DNA from: Desulfogranum mediterraneum DSM 13871
Lineage (GTDB): Bacteria > Desulfobacterota > Desulfobulbia > Desulfobulbales > Desulfobulbaceae
Direction of reading: 5' to 3'
Length of the DNA: 64,000 bases
Assembly (NCBI RefSeq): GCF_000429965.1
Contig: NZ_AUCW01000018.1
Location: 62,001-126,000 of the forward strand
Within the stretch, counting starts at the first letter, position 1. Each line of letters opens with the position of its first letter. The position numbers were made by a program, and so were the translations under genes. Below, piece by piece: positions 52,716 through 60,740 of this stretch. A model generated the notes under the pieces. That model ran no database searches. It saw only the letters and a list, made by a program, of their open reading frames with translations, and had not been told where the DNA came from.

Positions 52716-52782
52716 TCGTGGTTTTTAGGGAGAGTGTATTGGCGCTGCGCTGCTCAACCGGGGTTCATCACAGGGAGCCAGA

Positions 52783-54177
52783 ATGTTAGAGATACAATTT
52801 TTTGGGGCAACCGCCGAGGTCACCGGCTCCTGCTCACTCTTAAGGGTTGGGGACCTGCAGATCCTCATCGATTGCGGACTGATTCAGGGCTCTGCCGAGG
52901 AGGAGGCACGAAACCGCGCTCCCTTTCCTTTTGAGCCAAAGGAGATCGATGCCATAATCCTGACCCACGCCCACATCGATCATTCGGGCAGGCTCCCGCT
53001 GCTGGTGAGCTCCGGTTTCAGAGGCCCCATCTATGCCCACTACGCCAGCCGGAATCTCTGTCGGATCATGCTCAACGACTCTGCCCGCATCAATGAGCAA
53101 AAGGCGGAGCGGGCCGGTCGCCAGGGGGGGGAGCAGCCCGCCATCACCCCCCTCTACACGGTAAAGGATGCTGACCAGGCCGTACACGCCTTCCATCCGC
53201 TGGGCTACGACGACCGCCGGAAGATTCTGCCTGGCGTTGAGCTCTGCCTCCGTGATGCCGGTCATATCCTCGGCTCCAGCATCATCGAGTTGTGGTTGCA
53301 GTTCGGTACGACCCGGCGCAAGCTGGTTTTCAGCGGTGACCTGGGCCGCCGCAGGGCCCCGGTGATGTGTAATCCGGCCCGCCTCGCAGAGGCGGATCTG
53401 GTGGTGATGGAGTCCACCTATGGCGACCGGAACCACCCCTCCTGGGAGAGCAGCTGGGATGAATTGGGGAGCATCCTCCACCAGACCGCTGAAGATGGGG
53501 GCAATCTCCTCATCCCCTCCTTTGCCGTTGGCCGTACCCAGGACCTCCTCTACACCCTGAACCGTCATTACCGGGATTGGGGCCTGGACCACTGGAAGAT
53601 CTTCCTCGACAGCCCCCTGGCCACCAAGGTGAGCGAGCTCTACAGTCACCATCTGGAGCTCTACAATCCGGAGGCAGCGCAATGCTGGCGGCAGAGCCGC
53701 TCTCCCTTTATCCTGCCGAATCTGCGTGTTACCCGTACGGCAGAAGAGTCGATGGAGATCAACCAGATCCACTCCAGAGCCCTGATCATCGCCGGCAGCG
53801 GCATGTGTGATGGCGGCCGGATCCGCCATCACCTGCGCCACAATGTCTGGCGCCGGGAGTGTCATCTGGCGATGGTGGGTTTTCAGGTCCAGGGAACCCT
53901 GGGGCGCGCCCTGGTGGACGGGGTGAGGTCGATCTCACTGGGAGAGCGTCAGTTCGAGGTGGCGGCCAGGGTCCATACCATCGGTGGTCTCTCGGCCCAT
54001 GCCGATCAGCAGGAGTTGATCCGGTGGTATCAGACATTCCCGGCAGGGCCGGCTGTCTCGTTGATCCACGGTGAAGAGGAGGCGCGACGGGCGCTGCAGC
54101 AGCAACTGGAGAGGCTCCGGGCCAGGGTCTCTTGCCCGCAGTATGGTGAGGTCCTGGATCTGCTGGCGCATGAATGA
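52783..54177 (+). CDS. Metallo-beta-lactamase/beta-CASP RNA nuclease
   Basis: A 464-residue MBL-fold protein. The HxHxDH motif is THAHIDHSG (61-69), FSGDLGRR and ESTYGDRNHP follow, and the beta-CASP insertion and RMMBL end have GSGMCDGGRIRHHL and GGLSAHADQQEL. All metal ligands are intact. This is the YSH1/CPSF-73-like bacterial group, related to but shorter than RNase J, with probable endo- or exonuclease activity on RNA. The name of the exact bacterial clade is uncertain. Two convergent genes end here, with DUF504 following on the minus strand. Confidence 0.9.
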   Translation: MLEIQFFGATAEVTGSCSLLRVGDLQILIDCGLIQGSAEEEARNRAPFPFEPKEIDAIILTHAHIDHSGRLPLLVSSGFRGPIYAHYASRNLCRIMLNDSARINEQKAERAGRQGGEQPAITPLYTVKDADQAVHAFHPLGYDDRRKILPGVELCLRDAGHILGSSIIELWLQFGTTRRKLVFSGDLGRRRAPVMCNPARLAEADLVVMESTYGDRNHPSWESSWDELGSILHQTAEDGGNLLIPSFAVGRTQDLLYTLNRHYRDWGLDHWKIFLDSPLATKVSELYSHHLELYNPEAAQCWRQSRSPFILPNLRVTRTAEESMEINQIHSRALIIAGSGMCDGGRIRHHLRHNVWRRECHLAMVGFQVQGTLGRALVDGVRSISLGERQFEVAARVHTIGGLSAHADQQELIRWYQTFPAGPAVSLIHGEEEARRALQQQLERLRARVSCPQYGEVLDLLAHE

Positions 54178-54188
54178 TCGATGAACGA

Positions 54189-54503
54189 TCAATCAAGGGG
54201 TTGTTCCCAGATGAGCGCACCATCCCGGTAGAGCTGTCTGATCCGGTGCAAGGGTACCAGGTGCAACGCACCGGTGGAATCAACCACTTCCATGGAAAAA
54301 TGAGTACCTGGTTCAAGATGAAGCTGTTTCAGCGAAACCAGCACAATGGTCTGCTCTATCCGGTGGTAATAGCCGAGCCTGTAGGGTATCCAGAAAAGAT
54401 TCCAGCGGATGCGATTCAACAGTTTGCGAATGGGTGGCGCATGGCAATTTCCCTTGCCCTGCCTCCTTGATAGCTCATAGGATAGTATAAGACACCCCAC
54501 CAC
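54189..54503 (-). CDS. DUF504 (UPF0248) family protein
   Basis: A small protein with IRKLLNRIRWN, LGYYHR and VPLHRIRQLYRDGALIWEQP, which match the DUF504 pattern of a helical start, an acid-basic middle strand and a PLHRIR...G..IW end. The frame starts with GTG at 54503 and gives 104 residues, longer than usual by about 20; a downstream start is possible, but no ATG is available in frame. Family members are linked to RNA metabolism by fusion and structure. Its end faces that of the MBL nuclease gene with a gap of 11 bp. Confidence 0.7.
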   Translation of the reverse strand: MVGCLILSYELSRRQGKGNCHAPPIRKLLNRIRWNLFWIPYRLGYYHRIEQTIVLVSLKQLHLEPGTHFSMEVVDSTGALHLVPLHRIRQLYRDGALIWEQPLD

Positions 54504-54553
54504 TCAAGCTCTGGCTGAGGCGAATTTCCCCGGTACACAGATCCCTGTCCATA

Positions 54554-54694
54554 GGGTACCTTGAAAAATGAGATTTTTCGATCAAGGTTAAGGCATGCGA
54601 TAAATTTTGCCGCAGCCATATGTTTGATATTCCGAGGATAAAATTTTGAGCGCAACGCCAAGATTGGAAGGAAAGGCCATTTTTCAAGGTGGCC
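54554..54694 (+). repeat. Dispersed repeat, copy B
   Basis: 141 bp, beginning GGGTACCTTGAAAAATG and ending CATTTTTCAAGGTGGCC; inner pair AAATTTTGCC / GGATAAAATTT and the GAGCGCAACGCC block. It ends 28 bases before the deoC start and so would be in the leader or promoter of the deo cluster. Confidence 0.9.
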
Positions 54695-54722
54695 CATAGT
54701 TTATCTGGTAAGGAGCACAATA

Positions 54723-55496
54723 ATGGATCTCCAGCAAGCAGCGACCCGGGCCATTGGCCTGATGGACCTGACCACGCTCAACCATGACGATACCGACGCA
54801 AAGGTGGTCGCCCTCTGTCGGGCTGCCCACACCCCCGCAGGCGATACTGCCGCGGTCTGTATCTATCCCCGTTTTATTCCCCTTGCCCGCAAGACCCTGC
54901 TTGCCAACGGAACTTCCCGGATAAAAATTGCCACGGTCAGCAACTTCCCCCATGGTGGAGATGACCTGGAGATTGCCCTTGCAGAGACCCGGGCTGCAAG
55001 GGCCTACGGGGCCGACGAGGTGGACCTGGTCTTTCCCTATCAGGCCTTGCTGGCCGGCAGGGATGATATCGGTTACCAGATGGTGCAGGCCTGTAAGGCG
55101 GCCTGTGGTCAGGAGGTGCTCCTTAAGGTGATCATTGAATCCGGAGAGTTGAAGAGAGCGGAGCTTATCCGGAGCGCCGCTGAAATCTGCATTGCTGCTG
55201 GAGCCGATTTTCTCAAGACCTCCACCGGCAAGGTCGCGGTCAACGCGAGCCTGGAGGCCGCGGCTCTGATGCTGGAAACGATCAGAGAGCGTAATCCGGC
55301 CGTGGGTTTCAAGGCAGCCGGTGGGATCAGCAGGGTGGGGGTTGCCAGGGACTATCTGGAACTGGCAGCACAGCTCATGGGTGAGGCCTGGATCACGAGC
55401 CAGCACTTCCGTTTCGGTGCCTCCAGCCTGCTGGCCGACCTGCTGGCCACCCTGAACCTGGACCAGCAGGCTGGAGGCGGCCGAGGATGCCGATGA
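54723..55496 (+). CDS. deoC: Deoxyribose-phosphate aldolase
   Basis: A 257-residue class I aldolase splitting 2-deoxyribose 5-phosphate to acetaldehyde and glyceraldehyde 3-phosphate. The Schiff-base lysine is Lys165 in FLKTSTGK, the second active-site Lys is in [10 protein letters not shown], and [11 protein letters not shown] and [14 protein letters not shown] are family blocks. TAAGGAG precedes the ATG. The deoB ATG lies inside its 3' end. Together with the next three genes it forms a nucleoside-catabolic cluster. Confidence 0.95.
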   Translation: MDLQQAATRAIGLMDLTTLNHDDTDAKVVALCRAAHTPAGDTAAVCIYPRFIPLARKTLLANGTSRIKIATVSNFPHGGDDLEIALAETRAARAYGADEVDLVFPYQALLAGRDDIGYQMVQACKAACGQEVLLKVIIESGELKRAELIRSAAEICIAAGADFLKTSTGKVAVNASLEAAALMLETIRERNPAVGFKAAGGISRVGVARDYLELAAQLMGEAWITSQHFRFGASSLLADLLATLNLDQQAGGGRGCR

Positions 55497-56755
55497 AACG
55501 GACGATCATTCTCCTCCTGGACTCCCTGGGCATAGGGGGAGCCGAGGATGGGGCTCAGTTTGCCGGTATCAGCCGGAGCAAAGAGCGCTTTACCGACCAG
55601 GGCGCCAATACCCTGGGCCATATCGCCGGGGGGTGCGCCCGGGGTGCAGCCGAGGATGGGCGTACGGGTTTGCTGCACCTGCCGAACATGAACCGGTTGG
55701 GCCTGGGACACGCCTGCCTGGAAAGTTCCGGCTCATTCCCCCTGGGCCTGGATGCCTCGGTCCAAGCTGAGGCGGCCTATGGCTATGCCCGGGAGCTCTC
55801 CACCGGTAAGGACACCTTAAGTGGCCACTGGGAGCTTGCCGGCGTGCCGGTCCTCTTTGAGTGGGGCTATTTCAGAGAGCAGGAGAACAGTTTTCCCCAA
55901 GAACTGCTGGCTGCCCTGGTAGAACGGGCCAGGCTGCCTGGATACCTGGGCAACTGTCAGGCCTCGGGCACCGCCATCCTGGAAGAGCTGGGAGCCGAAC
56001 ATGTGGCCAGCGGTAAGCCGATCTTCTACACCTCGGCCGACAGTGTCTTCCAGATCGCCTGCCACGAAGAACATTTTGGCCTGGAGCGGCTCTACCAGCT
56101 GGCTGAGATAGCACGGGAACTGGTAGATCCGTATCAGATAGGGCGGGTGATTGCCCGTCCCTTCATCGGCACCGGGAGCAGCAACTATCAACGCACCGCC
56201 AACCGCCATGATTATGCCATGGCGCCGCCGGCACCAACCTTGCTGGACAGGATGCAGGCCGCCGGCGGCGAGGTGGTCGCTGTCGGCAAGATCAACGATA
56301 TCTTTGCCGGCCGGGGCATCACAAGGGCGGTGAAGGCCACCGGACTTGAAGGCCTGTTTGCTGCCAGCCTGGCTGCCCTGCGCGCTGCAACCGAGCCCTC
56401 GATCATCTTCACCAATTTCGTTGATTTTGATGCGGACTTCGGTCATCGCCGCGACCTGGCCGGCTATGCCGCGGGCTTGGAATATTTTGACCAACGCCTG
56501 CCGGAAATGATCGAGCTCCTGGCAGAGGATGATCTTCTGATCCTGACCGCAGACCATGGTTGTGACCCCAGCTGGCCAGGGACAGATCATACCCGGGAGC
56601 ATATCCCGGTGATCTGCTACGGTCACAGGATCCGGCCGGGGCCGCTGGGGAGGCGTGGGACCTTTGCCGATATCGGTCAGTCTGTCGCTGCCCATCAGGG
56701 CCTGGCCGCACTCGACCATGGAACCAGCTTTATGGAGCAGATTTTCTCCCCCTGA
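55493..56755 (+). CDS. deoB: Phosphopentomutase
   Basis: A 420-residue DeoB, an alkaline-phosphatase-superfamily mutase converting deoxyribose 1-phosphate to the 5-phosphate. Landmarks are the metal motif [39 protein letters not shown] (the catalytic Thr is in this block), [26 protein letters not shown] and [21 protein letters not shown] second, overlapping ATG at 55487 is in frame, but ATG 55493 has GAGGA six bases upstream. The start overlaps deoC. Confidence 0.94.
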   Translation: MKRTIILLLDSLGIGGAEDGAQFAGISRSKERFTDQGANTLGHIAGGCARGAAEDGRTGLLHLPNMNRLGLGHACLESSGSFPLGLDASVQAEAAYGYARELSTGKDTLSGHWELAGVPVLFEWGYFREQENSFPQELLAALVERARLPGYLGNCQASGTAILEELGAEHVASGKPIFYTSADSVFQIACHEEHFGLERLYQLAEIARELVDPYQIGRVIARPFIGTGSSNYQRTANRHDYAMAPPAPTLLDRMQAAGGEVVAVGKINDIFAGRGITRAVKATGLEGLFAASLAALRAATEPSIIFTNFVDFDADFGHRRDLAGYAAGLEYFDQRLPEMIELLAEDDLLILTADHGCDPSWPGTDHTREHIPVICYGHRIRPGPLGRRGTFADIGQSVAAHQGLAALDHGTSFMEQIFSP

Positions 56756-56837
56756 TGAGACACCTGCTGTTGCGCTTCTGCTGAAGAAAGCGGCTTCCCG
56801 ATAAACCACCAATCTGGGCCATGGCCCTAGGAAACCC

Positions 56838-57551
56838 ATGACTACTCCACACATCAATGCCCAGGCCGGTGCCTTTGCCGAAACCGTCCTCTTGCCCGGC
56901 GATCCCCTGCGGGCCCGCTATATTGCAGAGACCTTCCTGGAAGAGGCCAAACTGGTGAGCGACGTGCGCAACATGCTCGGCTTTACCGGCAGCTACCAGG
57001 GGAAATCGATCTCCGTGATGGGCAGCGGCATGGGGATTCCGTCCTGTTCCATCTATGCCACCGAGTTGATCCGTGAATATGGGGTGAAGAATCTGATCAG
57101 GGTGGGATCCTGCGGCGCGGTAGGTACGGAAATCAAGCTGGAGGATGTGATCATCGCCATGGGGGCAAGCACCGATTCCAAGGTGAACCGTGTTCGTTTT
57201 AAGGGCCACGATTTTGCGGCCCTGGCAAGCTTTGAGCTGCTGCGCAAGGCTGTTTCCGCAGCAGAGGCACTGGCCATCCCGGTGCGTATAGGCAACGTCT
57301 TTACCTCTGATCTCTTTTATACGCCGGAACCGGAGATCTTTGAGCTGATGGAGAAGTACAACATCCTGGGCGTGGAGATGGAGGCTGCCGGTTTGTACGG
57401 GGTAGCCGCAGAGTTCGCTGCCAAGGCCGTTTGTCTGCTCACGGTATCAGACCATATCGCCACAGGCGAAAGAGCCACCTTCCAGGAGCGTCAGACCGGC
57501 TTTGACAGGATGCTGCGGATCGCACTGGAGACCGCGCTGGCAGTCGAATGA
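56838..57551 (+). CDS. deoD: Purine-nucleoside phosphorylase DeoD
   Basis: A 237-residue hexameric-type [51 protein letters not shown] and LLTVSDHI form the phosphate, ribose and base sites, including the Asp of SDH used with 6-oxo and 6-amino purines. It yields deoxyribose 1-phosphate, the DeoB substrate. The gap from deoB is 82 bp and that to deoA 245 bp, so they may not be one tight operon. Confidence 0.94.
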   Translation: MTTPHINAQAGAFAETVLLPGDPLRARYIAETFLEEAKLVSDVRNMLGFTGSYQGKSISVMGSGMGIPSCSIYATELIREYGVKNLIRVGSCGAVGTEIKLEDVIIAMGASTDSKVNRVRFKGHDFAALASFELLRKAVSAAEALAIPVRIGNVFTSDLFYTPEPEIFELMEKYNILGVEMEAAGLYGVAAEFAAKAVCLLTVSDHIATGERATFQERQTGFDRMLRIALETALAVE

Positions 57552-57796
57552 TATCCTGATGAGTGCGATACTCTCTTCAAGAAGCTTCAAGAAGCCCTCA
57601 AGCTCAAGGCAGGCGAGCGCCCTGGTGCAGGCAGCGCGACTGGTAACATGCTGATAATGCATTGATAAAGCACGCAAAAAGGCGAGGGGGCTCTTGTCAA
57701 CACCCCAGGGCCTGGGGCAGTAGTTCTGGTGCACACTGCCCACAAGCTGAACTCCCTCCGGACCAACCCAAGCCAGCACAGTGGTGAGGAGGCCGC

Positions 57797-59131
57797 ATGT
57801 ACCTGCCCCAGGAGATAATCCGCAAGAAACGTGATGGAGCCCCCCTGAGCCGGGCTGAGATTGATTTTTTTGTCCAGGGCCTCAGCGATGACTCCATCTC
57901 AGAGGGACAGATCGCCGCCCTTGCCATGGCAATCTATTTTCAGGGGATGAGCCCGGATGAGGCGATCGACCTGACCATGGCCATGCGCGACTCCGGCACG
58001 GTCCTTGAGTGGGCTGATCAGGAGCTTGACGGCCCGGTGGTGGACAAACACTCCACCGGTGGGGTCGGTGACCTGGTCTCACTGGTCCTGGCGCCGATGA
58101 TCGCTGCCTGCGGCGGCTATGTTCCCATGATCTCCGGTCGTGGCCTGGGCCATACCGGTGGGACCCTGGATAAACTGGATGCCATCCCCGGCTATGATAC
58201 CTCCCCGGATATCAGCCGTTTTCGCCAGGTGGTGAAAGAGGTCGGGGTGGCCATCATCGGTCAGACCGGCGAGCTCGCCCCTGCGGATCGACGCTTGTAT
58301 GCCATCCGCGATGTGACCGCCACTGTGGAGTCGATCCCCCTGATCACCGCCTCGATCCTTGCAAAAAAACTCGCAGCCGGCCTCGATGGTCTGGTGATGG
58401 ACGTCAAGACCGGAAACGGTGCCTTTATGGCAAACCAGGCAGAGGCAGGGCAGCTGGCCAGGAGTATCGTTTCCGTTGCCAATGGCGCGGGTTGCCGAAC
58501 CAGCGCGATTTTGACCCGTATGGATCAGGTGCTGGCCGCCAGCGCCGGTACAGGGCTAGAGGTCCGTGAGGCCGTACGCTACCTGAGAGGGGCCGATCGA
58601 AACTCCCGGCTCCACCAGGTCAACATGGCACTGGCGACGGAACTGTTGGTGCTGGCCGGAATCGCTGTCGATGCTGGCAAAGGCCGGGAAAAACTGGAGG
58701 CAGTCCTCGATAGCGGCAGGGCTGCAGAGCTTTTTGCCCAGATGGTTGCAGCCTTAGGCGGGCCCAGCGATTTTATCGAGAGGATTGAGAGCTACCTTGA
58801 ACCCACAGAGATCATCCGCCCGGTCTACAGCCCTATGGCTGGAGTGGTGCAGGCGATGGACACCCGTGCGCTGGGCATGGTGGTGGTCGCCATGGGTGGT
58901 GGGCGGTGCAGCGCCTCTGCTGCTCTTGATTACGGGGTGGGGCTCAGCGAGATGATCTCCCTGGGTGAGCAGGCCGATGCCCATAGGCCGCTGGCCCTGG
59001 TCCATGCGCGCAGTGAGCAGCAGTTTCTGGAAGCGGAGCAGGCCATCCGCCGGGCGATGGTGATCGGTTCAGCGGCTCCTCTGCAACAGCCGCAGCTCGT
59101 AGAGAGGATCTGCCTGGAGGATGCCTGCTAG
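57797..59131 (+). CDS. deoA: Pyrimidine-nucleoside/thymidine phosphorylase
   Basis: A 444-residue glycosyltransferase family 3 enzyme. The phosphate and sugar loops are KHSTGGVGD and [23 protein letters not shown] follows, and the C-terminal barrel-like domain has [14 protein letters not shown]. The ATG at 57797 lies nine bases after GAGGAGG. Discrimination between the thymidine- and pyrimidine-type enzymes is uncertain, but the sequence [10 protein letters not shown] and length fit DeoA/Pdp. It is the fourth gene of the deo set. Confidence 0.92.
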   Translation: MYLPQEIIRKKRDGAPLSRAEIDFFVQGLSDDSISEGQIAALAMAIYFQGMSPDEAIDLTMAMRDSGTVLEWADQELDGPVVDKHSTGGVGDLVSLVLAPMIAACGGYVPMISGRGLGHTGGTLDKLDAIPGYDTSPDISRFRQVVKEVGVAIIGQTGELAPADRRLYAIRDVTATVESIPLITASILAKKLAAGLDGLVMDVKTGNGAFMANQAEAGQLARSIVSVANGAGCRTSAILTRMDQVLAASAGTGLEVREAVRYLRGADRNSRLHQVNMALATELLVLAGIAVDAGKGREKLEAVLDSGRAAELFAQMVAALGGPSDFIERIESYLEPTEIIRPVYSPMAGVVQAMDTRALGMVVVAMGGGRCSASAALDYGVGLSEMISLGEQADAHRPLALVHARSEQQFLEAEQAIRRAMVIGSAAPLQQPQLVERICLEDAC

Positions 59132-59273
59132 GAGGGGCTTGTTTGCACGAATATACGCGGCGATGGTCTGTTTTTCAGCAGGCAGGGTCATCTTCTCTTC
59201 ACCCAGGGATGGCTGCAGCCTCGGATACCCCGACTCTCCTCAGCGGACCTTAACATAACAACGGAAAAAGATT

Positions 59274-60143
59274 ATGATCTGGTTTACCCTTGCCCTGGTG
59301 ACGGCATTGGCGAGTGCCTCCCAGGACAGCTGGGTTAAATACAAGTTCTCCAGTTATTCCACCGCTGAGATGCTGGCCTTTCCCATGCTCTACAGCCTGC
59401 CCCTGCTTGGGGTGGCGCTTTTCTGGGTGACCATCCCCCAGCTGGATAGAACCTTTTGGTGGTGTTTCCTGGTTTCCCTGCCCCTCAACGGGGTGGCCTT
59501 TTTCCTGCACATGCGGGCCATCCAGATCTCACCGCTGAGCCTGACCCTTCCCTACCTCTCGTTCACCCCTGCCTTCATGTTCGGCACCGGCTTTCTCTTT
59601 CTGGGAGAACTGCCCAACCTCTGGGGCGCAGTGGGGGTCGGGATCATCGTCACGGGCAGTTATGTGCTCAATATCAATCCCTCTGGCTATACGCTCCTGG
59701 CCCCGTTCAGATCCCTGTTCAAAGAAAGAGGGTCCATGATCATGCTGCTGGTTGCCGTTATGTACAGTCTTGCCGCGGTACTCGGTAAAAAGGCGATCCT
59801 CCATTCCTCGGTGCTGTTTTTCACCCTGTTCTTTTTCCTGAGCTTAAACAGCCTGACCCTGCTGGTCATGGAGCTCAGCGTAAAGGGCAGGGTGGCCAGG
59901 GTGCTCTCCCGACCGGGACCAGGAAGTATAGCAGGAGTACTGTTCTTTACCCACCTGATCTGTCACGGCTGGGCCATATCTTTGACCAAGGCGGTGTATA
60001 TGATTTCCATCAAACGGATGAGTATCCTTTTCGGGGTCCTCTACGGAGGGATCTTCTTTGCCGAAGAAAACCTGTGGTACCGGCTCACAGGGACCGCTCT
60101 GATGGTTGCCGGGGCAACCCTTATTTCACTCAAGGGGCTGTGA
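59274..60143 (+). CDS. EamA/DMT-family membrane transporter
   Basis: A 289-residue protein with about ten hydrophobic helices in two halves of an EamA-like fold. Blocks such as ALASASQDSWVKYKF, LPLNGVAFFLHMRAI, LSFTPAFMFGTGFLFLGE and the second-half repeat KAVYMISIKRMSILFGVLYGG show the internal duplication. Substrate unknown. It is 142 bp after deoA in the same orientation, so import or export of a nucleoside or base is a tempting but unproved inference; other DMT members handle amino acids or sugars. Confidence 0.83.
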   Translation: MIWFTLALVTALASASQDSWVKYKFSSYSTAEMLAFPMLYSLPLLGVALFWVTIPQLDRTFWWCFLVSLPLNGVAFFLHMRAIQISPLSLTLPYLSFTPAFMFGTGFLFLGELPNLWGAVGVGIIVTGSYVLNINPSGYTLLAPFRSLFKERGSMIMLLVAVMYSLAAVLGKKAILHSSVLFFTLFFFLSLNSLTLLVMELSVKGRVARVLSRPGPGSIAGVLFFTHLICHGWAISLTKAVYMISIKRMSILFGVLYGGIFFAEENLWYRLTGTALMVAGATLISLKGL

Positions 60144-60529
60144 ACTGGAGGAGAGTGATCCCGGGGGAGCGTCGAGTTGGGCATGTGGCCCGAACGAAGT
60201 CGGAACCATGCCTGTATCCGGAAAAAGTCCGGTGGAAAGAAGAAGAGGGGAGAGGGGTACCGGCATCTCCTAGAAATGGACCGGTCTAACATCTCTGCTC
60301 AGGTTGGGGTACCACCCAGATTCGTGCGGAAATGGATGCTAAGGAAATTGTAAAACGCAACCAGATTCTGAGCTAACACCGAGGGTATTCCCCATATAAT
60401 ATAACGCTGTCCCAGGTAAATGGACTGATATGGTTCATCAATTGAAGGATTATCACACTCCATCACGACACGGTATATTTCTCTCGCCTGCCTATAAATG
60501 ATGCTGCTAGGGATAAAGAGGGTACCTTG
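60144..60529. other. Intergenic region, no gene seen
   Basis: About 386 bp between the DMT transporter and repeat copy C. A minus frame of 85 codons spans 60299-60556 and runs into the repeat. It has no family features and its start lies inside the repeat, so I do not call it. Confidence 0.45.
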
Positions 60530-60661
60530 AAAATTCGATTTTTCGATCAAGGTCAAGGCGCGCGATAAATTTTACCGTAGGCATATGTTTGATATTCCGG
60601 GGATAAAGTTTTGAGCGCAACGCCGAGATTGGAAGAAAAGGCTTATTTTTTCAAGGTGGCC
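60530..60661 (+). repeat. Dispersed repeat, copy C
   Basis: 132 bp, beginning GGGTACCTTGAAAATTCG and ending ATTTTTTCAAGGTGGCC; inner pair AAATTTTACC / GGATAAAGTTTT and GAGCGCAACGCCGAGATTGG. It lies between genes that converge on it: a plus-strand transporter and a minus-strand kinase. Confidence 0.88.
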
Positions 60662-60740
60662 TAAAGAGTCATGCACGTTCTTCCCAGTGCGTACAGGTGG
60701 GGAACAAGCATGTTGCCTGATGAGTACAAAAGCTTACACC

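Noticed and set aside
54416-54697. Minus frame through repeat copy B
   Set aside because: Most of it is repeat sequence read backward, and a similar peptide appears at the other copies only because the DNA is repeated. Copies differ in frame continuity.
57552-57796. Possible small RNA between deoD and deoA
   Set aside because: There is a short CTTCAAGAAG tandem and some GC-rich palindromic sequence, but no promoter-hairpin-T-run arrangement that supports an RNA gene.
60299-60556. 85-codon minus frame near repeat copy C
   Set aside because: Starts inside the repeat, shows no family features and no ribosome site. It might be real but I cannot support it.
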